Shown here: piece after piece, positions 5,520 to 11,330 of the stretch | How the letters are laid out: each line of letters begins with the position of its first letter | Position numbering within the stretch: the first letter of the stretch is position 1 | NCBI GenBank assembly: GCA_014379065.1 | Contig: JACMMM010000756.1 | Location: forward strand, 1 to 11,330 | Length of the DNA: 11,330 bases | Origin: Saprospiraceae bacterium | GTDB lineage: Bacteria; Bacteroidota; Bacteroidia; Chitinophagales; Saprospiraceae | Reading direction: 5' to 3' | Position numbers and translations under genes: made by a program | Notes under the pieces: generated by a model | Databases searched by the model: none | What the model was told of the DNA's origin: nothing | Seen by the model: the letters and a program-made list of their open reading frames with translations, nothing else

Positions 5520-8405
5520 ATGAAATTACTCCAGCTCGTCCTTGCCCTGTTTTCGTTTTTGCTTTCTTCCCTGCCACTCGCAGCTCAAATCCCATCGGAT
5601 TCCCTTGCGGAATTAATGATAACGCGCATTCAGGGATTCATCAATACGGCCAATTATGATTCGGCATCTGCTTGCGGGTACGAACTGCTGGCCTATGCGC
5701 GGCGGCACAAACTCCCCTTGTATGAGGCATCTGCATGGTCTTCCTTGGGTATAGTGGCCTACAATACCAATCGGGTGGAAGATGCTTTGGCCCAATTCGA
5801 CAGTGCCCTGTATATCAGACGCCGTTATTTAGGCGACCATGACCAAGAAGTGTTGGGTACACTATCCAACATTGCTGCAGTGCTTTTGGGCCTAAAAGGC
5901 GACCCCGATGCCGCATTGGAGCGCTTGGAGGAACTGGAGCGGATTTGTATAGGACGTAAAGACGGCTGTGCCGAGAATTTCCTCGGAAATCTGTACAACA
6001 ACATTGGGAACGCCCACGCTGATCGCGGCAACTACGAACTGGCCGAACAATCTTACCTAAAATCTTTAGCCATAAGATCCAAATACCCGAAAGACCCCAG
6101 ATACAAACTCGCATCACTGCTGAACAACCTTGGCAGCTTGAAAATTGAAACGGGTCATCTAGCCTCGGCACAAGACTACCTGCTCAGGAGTGAGGCGCTG
6201 TACCAGGAATGGAATGGTGGAAAGGCTTCCTTCGACCAGATAACAAACTGGATGAACCTTGGGACCATTGCAGATTTCGAAAATCGCTTCAGCGACGCCA
6301 AAGCCTTATTTCGGCGTGCCCTGCAAGTTGGAAAAACGATGGCTGATGATCAATATCTTGAATTCGGGTCATTGAATTACAATTTGGGGGCTGTTTTGTC
6401 CCAAGAAGATTCTTTGGATGCTGCCGAAACCCATTACTTGACGGCTATTGAATTTTGGAAAACCAATTTCGGCTTTCACCCAGACCAGACCGCAGCCATC
6501 CTCGGCCTGGGGCTGATCGCTACCAAACGCGGCCAATACGAAGCAGCCCTCATCCACTTCCGGGAGGCAGAATTGCTTGATGAGACCAATTACCCACCCC
6601 AGCACCCTCGCCGCGCCAACACTTACAAAACCATCGGCAACTTTTACGACAATCGCGGCGACCGGGTGCAAGCGCGCGCTTATTACCTCAAACAACTCAA
6701 GGCCGCAGGTATGGACGAAGTGCGTGCCGCAGCCTTGCGCACGGCCCGACCATCCTATTTGCTCCTGGCCGGCTTAACTGACCTCGGCAAGCTCCACTAC
6801 GACGAATACAGGCAACATCACGACACGGCCCAACTAGCGGCCGCGCTGCGCGTATTCGCCTTGGGCGACTCGGTATTGAACCATCTGCGCGAAATCAGAC
6901 AAACTTTTGCAGAGCAAAAAGAACTGCTGCGCGATGCAAGAAGGCTTGCAGAATGGGCCATGCAGGCCGAAATTGCGCGATTTGGACTGCATACGGAACG
7001 CGCTTTTGCACGTTCGGAACAAAACCGTGCGTTCAACCTTTATTCAAAATTTCGAGAAGACGCTGCGGTGCGTTATGAAGGGGTGCCGGACTCGCTTACA
7101 TCAAAATATCGAAGCCTTCAGTATGAAATCGCCCGGGCCGAAAGCCTGCTCCGGGATATGCCGCCTTCAGATGTGGGTTACATACCCGCCTCGGCGCATT
7201 GCGCCGAACTTAGGCAAGGTTTGGCAGCGGTGAAAACCCAACTCGCCCGGTTTGATCAATACTACAAATTCCGTTTTGGAGTACCTGTGGCCTCTGTACA
7301 AGACGTGCAACAAAAAATCCTTCTCCCGGGCGAGGTAATGGCACAATACTTCGTAGGCGACAGCGCCCTTTTCATTTTTGTGCTGAGTAAAGACCGATAC
7401 GACATACAGGTAATTCCCAATGATTTCCAATTGGACGCGAAAGTAAAGACCCTCTGGCGGGGCATCACCGCTTACTATTCCGCTGCACATCAGGATTCAG
7501 TACTTTGGGAAAACGCACTTAACGACTACGAATCCAATGCTCTTGAACTTTACCATCAACTGGTAGCCCCACTCAAGCTGCGGCCGGTTGATTCTATTAT
7601 CGTTATTGTTCCCGATGGCGCGTTGTGGCTCTTGCCCTTTGATGCGTTGCTGACCTCAGTGCCCGATTTGAGGGGCGAGTTTGGAGCCTACCCGTATTTC
7701 CTGAACCAACATCGAACGAGTTTTGCTTATTCGGCTACTTTGTTGCGCGAAGCCAGCAGACCCCGAGGACAAGTCCTCAACAAGACGCTATTGGCTTGTG
7801 CGCCCTTCGATCAGGCATACGCTGTGAAAGACCCCAGCGCCAAAAGGAAATTTGGCCATTTGCCCGAATCGGGTTGGGAGGTCAGAGAGGCTCAGCGCTT
7901 GCTGGGCGGAGAGGTGTTGCTCGGCCCCAAAGCGACCAAACGCGTCTTTTTGTCCCAATTATTGCCATACAAGACTTTGCTGTTTTCCACCCACGGACAG
8001 GCTGGCGAAAGAGGGTTTGTCGCATTTTTCCCTGAAAAAGATAAGACCTCGGAACAAAACCTGCTTTATATCGAAGAGGTCTATGATCTACAGATCAATG
8101 CTGACTTGGTCATTTTTAGTGCCTGTGAAACAGCGCTTGGCAAGTCGGAACCTGGAGAAGGACTGATCAGCATAGCGCGTGCTTTCACCTATGCTGGTGC
8201 GCGGGGCATTGTGACTACGCTGTGGAGCGTGAACGATTTTTCAAACAGCCGGATTACGGTTGCCATTTGCAAACATTTGAAAGCGGGATTGTCCGCTCAG
8301 CAAGCAGTTTGTTACGCCAAACGCGCCTGGCTTGAATCGCCTTCTTCAGAAGCGGGCCACCCTTGGTTTTGGGCGGGAGTCGTGGGGGTGGGCGTGCTTC
8401 GGTAA
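5520..8405 (+). CDS. Exported TPR-CHAT protein (caspase-like peptidase domain)
   Basis: A 961-residue protein. Residues 1-22 form a signal peptide (hydrophobic run, L-A-A before Gln23), with no lipobox Cys. About eight tetratricopeptide repeats fill residues 70-396, for example N-N-I-G-N-A-H-A-D-R-G near 160 and N-N-L-G-S-L near 202; a helical linker follows to about 580. The C-terminal CHAT domain (about 600-961) carries the caspase-like dyad: His825 in F-S-T-H-G and Cys869 in I-F-S-A-C-E-T-A-L-G, followed by the family's G-E-G-L-I-S-I-A-R-A-F and L-W-S-V-N-D motifs and ending in H-P-W-F-W-A-G. CHAT proteins are predicted or proven cysteine endopeptidases; TPRs usually bind a partner or regulator. 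There is no T9SS sorting domain, so a periplasmic location is likely. An in-frame TAA at 5496-5498 makes ATG 5520 the first possible ATG start. It probably has its own promoter. A paralogue-like TPR gene begins at 10132. Substrate and trigger are unknown. Confidence 0.93.
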   Translation: MKLLQLVLALFSFLLSSLPLAAQIPSDSLAELMITRIQGFINTANYDSASACGYELLAYARRHKLPLYEASAWSSLGIVAYNTNRVEDALAQFDSALYIRRRYLGDHDQEVLGTLSNIAAVLLGLKGDPDAALERLEELERICIGRKDGCAENFLGNLYNNIGNAHADRGNYELAEQSYLKSLAIRSKYPKDPRYKLASLLNNLGSLKIETGHLASAQDYLLRSEALYQEWNGGKASFDQITNWMNLGTIADFENRFSDAKALFRRALQVGKTMADDQYLEFGSLNYNLGAVLSQEDSLDAAETHYLTAIEFWKTNFGFHPDQTAAILGLGLIATKRGQYEAALIHFREAELLDETNYPPQHPRRANTYKTIGNFYDNRGDRVQARAYYLKQLKAAGMDEVRAAALRTARPSYLLLAGLTDLGKLHYDEYRQHHDTAQLAAALRVFALGDSVLNHLREIRQTFAEQKELLRDARRLAEWAMQAEIARFGLHTERAFARSEQNRAFNLYSKFREDAAVRYEGVPDSLTSKYRSLQYEIARAESLLRDMPPSDVGYIPASAHCAELRQGLAAVKTQLARFDQYYKFRFGVPVASVQDVQQKILLPGEVMAQYFVGDSALFIFVLSKDRYDIQVIPNDFQLDAKVKTLWRGITAYYSAAHQDSVLWENALNDYESNALELYHQLVAPLKLRPVDSIIVIVPDGALWLLPFDALLTSVPDLRGEFGAYPYFLNQHRTSFAYSATLLREASRPRGQVLNKTLLACAPFDQAYAVKDPSAKRKFGHLPESGWEVREAQRLLGGEVLLGPKATKRVFLSQLLPYKTLLFSTHGQAGERGFVAFFPEKDKTSEQNLLYIEEVYDLQINADLVIFSACETALGKSEPGEGLISIARAFTYAGARGIVTTLWSVNDFSNSRITVAICKHLKAGLSAQQAVCYAKRAWLESPSSEAGHPWFWAGVVGVGVLR

Positions 8406-8636
8406 ATTTTTGATTTTTGAAGCAGTGTAGATGGGTACCAATTGGAGTTTTGAGATACTAATATTCAAAACAACTGTATATGGGCAATAGACGAGTATGA
8501 CAATATTGATTGGAGGAAGGCTTATGATTTTGAGGTGTGATTTCATTCTTACTAGTCGTTTGCTGGGGGTGTCCAGTAGTTCTGCGAAATTAGGATAATA
8601 CAAAACATAATAATTTCATCTTAAAATTGACTCAAA
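8406..8636. other. 231-bp intergenic region upstream of the AT-rich gene pair
   Basis: It holds no convincing gene, no TAnnTTTG box and no strong terminator. A weak 7-bp dyad (GTTTTGA at 8447-8453 with TCAAAAC at 8465-8471) is visible, and a 24-codon ATG frame at 8524-8598 lies behind a GGAGG at 8512-8516. The region separates the G+C-richer TPR-CHAT gene from the AT-rich pair and may contain the left boundary of an acquired segment. Confidence 0.5.
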
Positions 8637-9074
8637 ATGACAAGAACAGAAGTTGTCAACTATGCTGATCAAAAATGGAATGAATGTACATTTCATATTA
8701 TAGGACTTTCTTTGGGTACTGGATTGGGATCGGCACTTCCAACACCCTTAATTGAAATCCCGAAACAGATTGCTATATCTGTAAGTGACCTTGCAATGTG
8801 CTTTTATATTTATAAAAATTATTTTGGCGAAGATATAAAAACCAGCAAGCAATTTTCAAAGCTTCTTGAACGAGCTGGTTTAGTAACGGTTGTGGGTGGA
8901 GGATTAGTTTATGTAGGTTATAAAGCAGCAAGAGGTTTATTGGACGAGTGCGCAAATCTTGTACCGATTCTCGGTCAAATATTTTCAGGTGTAGTTACTT
9001 TTACCGAAACTATGGCAATTGGTTTCTTATGGTTACATTTTGTTCATAAAATATACTTAAACGAAAAGTCTTAG
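8637..9074 (+). CDS. Small DUF697-like membrane protein
   Basis: A 145-residue protein whose layout resembles the DUF697/YcjF-type C-terminal domain: a Gly/Pro-rich amphipathic start (L-S-L-G-T-G-L-G near 24, P-T-P-L-I-E-I-P near 35), a helix ending in Y-I-Y-K-N-Y-F-G (57-64), then two hydrophobic helical segments at about 81-99 (G-L-V-T-V-V-G-G-G-L) and 108-140 (V-P-I-L-G-Q-I-F-S-G-V-V, ending in H-F-V-H-K-I-Y). In larger proteins this domain often follows a GTPase; here it stands alone. An in-frame TGA at 8628-8630 makes ATG 8637 the first ATG start. It is 18 bp upstream of the EAD11-like gene, so the two are very likely co-transcribed. The role is not known; the context suggests a membrane anchor or membrane-acting partner. 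The DUF697 assignment is by pattern only. Confidence 0.75.
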   Translation: MTRTEVVNYADQKWNECTFHIIGLSLGTGLGSALPTPLIEIPKQIAISVSDLAMCFYIYKNYFGEDIKTSKQFSKLLERAGLVTVVGGGLVYVGYKAARGLLDECANLVPILGQIFSGVVTFTETMAIGFLWLHFVHKIYLNEKS

Positions 9075-9092
9075 TGCAAAAAAATATAACAC

Positions 9093-9893
9093 ATGATTGT
9101 TCCTCACAGATTCATTAATGAACTTACACATAATCAAGTGTACAGAATCCTTAAAATCTTTGGAGAATGGACAAAAAATAATAGAAATGCTGGATTAAGT
9201 TTGCCGCGCTATCCTATTGATTTAACAGGTGCGCCAGCAGATTTGCGTGTTGCGCGGTTACTTTTACATGCAGCAGCCGAAGAAAATAATACACTGACAG
9301 TAGTTTTCAGGAAATTTTTGTTCACCGAGCAAGGAAATCTAAGAAACGAAAAAGAGACAAACCCAGATGACCTACCCGATACGAAAGATTGGACATTATA
9401 TGCTGCGTGGATTTTAATCTACCTTCACAATGAACTTAGTATTGAGTTCAAAAATCAAATGTGGCAAGTGGAGTGCAAAAGCGAAAGGATGCTTGGAATA
9501 TCAGAAATTCGAGATTTAATACAGATAATAAGAATGGACGCTTCAAAAATAAGTGCAAAATTGGTAATAATGGGAGGAACTGTCGGCAAGATTGTAATGG
9601 GCGATGAAATAAATAATATAACCGAAGCACAAAAAGCCAAAATAAATAAAAACGCAGAGGCAAATAAAATAGAAAAATTGATAGCCAAAGGTGAGACAAA
9701 AGGAGCAATAAATTCTTTGGTTGAGATGTACAGCAATAGCGCAGAAAAATCAAAAGCTACGATATTGTTAAAAAGTCGTTATGAAAACAACCATAAGGAT
9801 TACGGTCTTGGCTCACGGTCACAAGAAGATTACAGAATCGAAGTCCAGAGAATAAATGAAGCAATATTGAATTTTATTGAGAATGAAGAATGA
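9093..9893 (+). CDS. Protein with a C-terminal effector-associated domain 11 (EAD11)-like module
   Basis: A 266-residue, apparently soluble protein without signal peptide or clear membrane segment. Residues 1-155 are mostly helical (F-I-N-E-L-T-H-N-Q-V-Y start; A-D-L-R-V-A-R-L-L-L-H-A near 50; W-T-L-Y-A-A-W-I-L near 100) and I do not recognise the fold. Residues 158-178 form a G-G-T-V-G-K-I-V-M-G-D-E-I-N-N-I-T segment, like the beta/Asn-rich linkers common in bacterial conflict proteins. Residues about 193-264 match what I remember of EAD11: I-E-K-L-I-A-K-G-E-T-K-G-A-I, then L-L-K-S-R-Y-E, the G-L-G-S-R-S-Q-E-D-Y turn and R-I-N-E-A-I-L-N-F-I. EADs act as small homotypic adaptors that couple effectors to NTPase or protease partners carrying the same EAD. 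An in-frame TAA at 9087-9089 makes ATG 9093 the first ATG start. The gene is AT-rich compared with its flanks. No other EAD-bearing protein is visible here, so the partner must lie outside. Confidence 0.8.
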   Translation: MIVPHRFINELTHNQVYRILKIFGEWTKNNRNAGLSLPRYPIDLTGAPADLRVARLLLHAAAEENNTLTVVFRKFLFTEQGNLRNEKETNPDDLPDTKDWTLYAAWILIYLHNELSIEFKNQMWQVECKSERMLGISEIRDLIQIIRMDASKISAKLVIMGGTVGKIVMGDEINNITEAQKAKINKNAEANKIEKLIAKGETKGAINSLVEMYSNSAEKSKATILLKSRYENNHKDYGLGSRSQEDYRIEVQRINEAILNFIENEE

Positions 9894-10131
9894 TGCCCTT
9901 TCAATATAAAATGTTAAAAATCAATAAAATGAACGAAAATCTCAGAACTATGCATAGTCTCACAATAGCCGACAAAGCGTGGCCACATAGCCAATGCATT
10001 CGTTCTGCAAAAGAATAACGAGAAAATATGAAATCTAAATATCGAATAAAATTGAAACAAATGAGTAAATTGGAATGACAAAATTGAAACTTGAATATTT
10101 CATTGACACCTAGTGCTTCTTCAATATTAAC
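9894..10131. other. 238-bp AT-rich gap with clustered palindromes
   Basis: No supported gene. A 29-codon ATG frame (9929-10018) shows no family resemblance. Within 54 bases there are three perfect palindromes: ACTATGCATAGT (9947-9958), GTGGCCAC (9979-9986) and AATGCATT (9993-10000). No TAnnTTTG promoter box is seen, although the downstream gene needs one. The patch may mark the right boundary of the AT-rich gene pair or be an operator-like region. Confidence 0.45.
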
Positions 10132-11330
10132 ATGCCACATTTTTTCTGCATAACCACCCTACTCGTATTGAGCTTGGCCCTTTGCCCACAAGCCCATGCG
10201 CAATCAGTAGATCGCAATGCCCGCGCCCGCCTCACCCAGAGCCTCGACCAAGTTGATTCGATGATGCTGGCAGAAAAATACAAGGATGCGCTTCCGTTGG
10301 CAGACACGCTCCTTGCCCACGCCAAAGCACTCGTAGGGGAGGCCACACTCGACACGATTTATATTCGAACCTTGCACACTTGTGGCCGCATTTTGTATTT
10401 CAATGGGAAATACGATTTGGCCATTGCTCGCCATGAAGCATGCTTGACGCTGAAGCGCCAGCTTTACGACGGAGAAAATGTGCGGATTGCTGTGACTTTA
10501 ACCAACCTCGGTATCTGCTGGTACGACAAAAAAAAGTACACAACAGCTATTGAATACCAGCAACAGGCACTTGCCATTTATCAGAAACTAAACAACCCTA
10601 GGCTCCCCGCTTTGGCCGATTGCTGGAACAACCTCGCCAACGCGCAAGCAGATAATGGCCAAAACGAAATTGCGCTGGAAAGCTACCACAAGGCATTGAT
10701 CATTCGTGCTCGTAACGAAGGCGCAAACAGCTTGGGCATAGCCAGCATTTATCAAAATGCTGCCGGATGTTACATCTCACTGAATGACGTGGACGAAGCT
10801 ATAAAAGAATATCAGAAAGCGCTTAGTATCTACCGGCTGAGACCCAAAGAAAAGCCTGCTTCCGCAGCGCATGCCTGGTATAATCTAGGTCAATGCTGCA
10901 TCATCACGGGCGATCTCGAATACGCCGAATATTGCAACGAACAAGCCCTCAAACTGCGCAAGGAAAGCCTGACCGCCAACCATCCGTACATCCTAAACTC
11001 ACTGCGTAGCTTGGCCAACACTTACCGAAGAAAGGGCGATTCCGATCGCGCGGACTATTACTTCAACGCAGTGCTTGAATCCCGTAGAAAAACCCTTAGC
11101 CCCGGCGATCCGCAATTGTCCAACTCCATATCAGATGTCAGCATCGCCGCAAAGCAATCGGGCGATTGGGCTCGCGCGGAAAAATTGGCGCTGGAGGTAA
11201 TCGAAATAGAGGGGGCCAAACCCATGCGTGATTCTTTGCTCACTGCCCGGCTTGTCAGCAATTACGGCAACCTTTTGCTCGAAATGAAAGGCCCCGACAC
11301 CGCACTCGTGCTCTACCGCCAAGCGTTCGA
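10132..11330 (+). CDS. Exported TPR protein, 3'-partial (probable TPR-CHAT paralogue)
   Basis: The frame is open from ATG 10132 through the right edge (399 complete codons). An in-frame TAG at 10111-10113 with no alternative start between supports this ATG. Residues 1-23 look like a signal peptide (hydrophobic L-L-V-L-S-L-A-L core, A-H-A before Gln24), although the n-region lacks Lys/Arg. From about residue 75 tandem TPRs follow: T-L-T-N-L-G-I-C-W near 120, C-W-N-N-L-A-N-A-Q near 165, then I-Y-Q-N-A-A-G-C-Y, A-W-Y-N-L-G-Q-C-C and S-L-R-S-L-A-N-T-Y at regular spacing. Domain order, export signal and base composition resemble the TPR-CHAT protein at 5520-8405, so a CHAT domain beyond the window is likely, but a TPR-histidine kinase or TPR-LuxR type regulator is also possible in this phylum. 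Confidence 0.88.
   Translation, partial: MPHFFCITTLLVLSLALCPQAHAQSVDRNARARLTQSLDQVDSMMLAEKYKDALPLADTLLAHAKALVGEATLDTIYIRTLHTCGRILYFNGKYDLAIARHEACLTLKRQLYDGENVRIAVTLTNLGICWYDKKKYTTAIEYQQQALAIYQKLNNPRLPALADCWNNLANAQADNGQNEIALESYHKALIIRARNEGANSLGIASIYQNAAGCYISLNDVDEAIKEYQKALSIYRLRPKEKPASAAHAWYNLGQCCIITGDLEYAEYCNEQALKLRKESLTANHPYILNSLRSLANTYRRKGDSDRADYYFNAVLESRRKTLSPGDPQLSNSISDVSIAAKQSGDWARAEKLALEVIEIEGAKPMRDSLLTARLVSNYGNLLLEMKGPDTALVLYRQAF

Noticed and set aside
5520..8405. TPR-CHAT protein as part of a type III-E CRISPR (Craspase) locus
   Set aside because: No CRISPR repeats, no fused Cas7-11 gene nearby, and the protein has a signal peptide.
8447..8471. GTTTTGA/TCAAAAC dyad as a terminator after the TPR-CHAT gene
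   Set aside because: The stem is only 7 bp, AT-rich, with an 11-base loop and no T-run after it.
8524..8598. 24-codon + strand frame preceded by GGAGG at 8512-8516
   Set aside because: Shine-Dalgarno sites carry little weight in Bacteroidota, the peptide is not recognisable, and such short frames arise by chance; a leader peptide cannot be excluded.
8346..8603. 85-codon - strand frame over the end of the TPR-CHAT gene and the following gap
   Set aside because: The part overlapping the CHAT C-terminus is clearly a shadow, and the rest shows no family resemblance or promoter.
9929..10018. 29-codon + strand frame after the EAD11-like gene
   Set aside because: Too short to support, no recognisable family, and it overlaps the palindrome cluster.

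Overview
The window looks like chromosomal DNA of a member of the Bacteroidota, plausibly a Saprospiria/Chitinophagia-type bacterium. The evidence is two C-terminal type IX secretion (T9SS) type-A sorting domains, Asn/Thr/Ser-rich repeat proteins with Ig-like modules, start codons without Shine-Dalgarno sites, a TAnnTTTG-type -7 box, and exported TPR/CHAT proteins. All genes I can support are on the + strand. I see no tRNA, rRNA, CRISPR array or transposase.

Region 1 (1-2668) is the 3' part of a large surface or secreted adhesin-like protein that begins before the window. It has 40-residue BNR/Asp-box propeller repeats, a divergent Ig-like unit, five exact-period 219-bp (73-residue) Ig-like repeats and a T9SS sorting domain. 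An in-frame TGA at 2018-2020, inside the fifth 219-bp repeat, cuts off the sorting domain, while the frame stays open and protein-like afterwards. Region 2 (2760-5357) is an intact, secreted, multidomain subtilisin-family (S8) protease with signal peptide, complete catalytic residues, an FN3 domain, a PPC-like beta domain and its own sorting domain.

Region 3 (5358-5519) is a gene-free leader with a TAGCTTTG box and a very strong hairpin (16 perfect base pairs). It precedes region 4 (5520-8405), a signal-peptide-bearing TPR-CHAT protein, that is, a caspase-like protease domain with intact His and Cys fused to about eight TPRs.

Region 5 (8637-9893) is a distinctly AT-rich two-gene unit: a small DUF697-like membrane protein and, 18 bp downstream, a protein with a C-terminal segment resembling effector-associated domain 11 (EAD11) behind an N-terminal region I do not recognise. 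EADs are adaptor modules of bacterial conflict systems built around NTPases and caspase-like, TIR or other effectors, so this pair is the best candidate for an undescribed system here. Region 6 (10132 to the right edge) is a second exported TPR protein, truncated by the window and likely a paralogue of the region 4 protein. The AT-rich pair therefore sits between two TPR genes, as if inserted between them.

The protease and the region 1 protein are probably cell-surface or secreted proteins. The TPR-CHAT protein and its neighbour are predicted to be exported without a T9SS signal. The EAD pair appears cytoplasmic/inner-membrane, so a direct functional link to the exported CHAT protein is possible but not shown.
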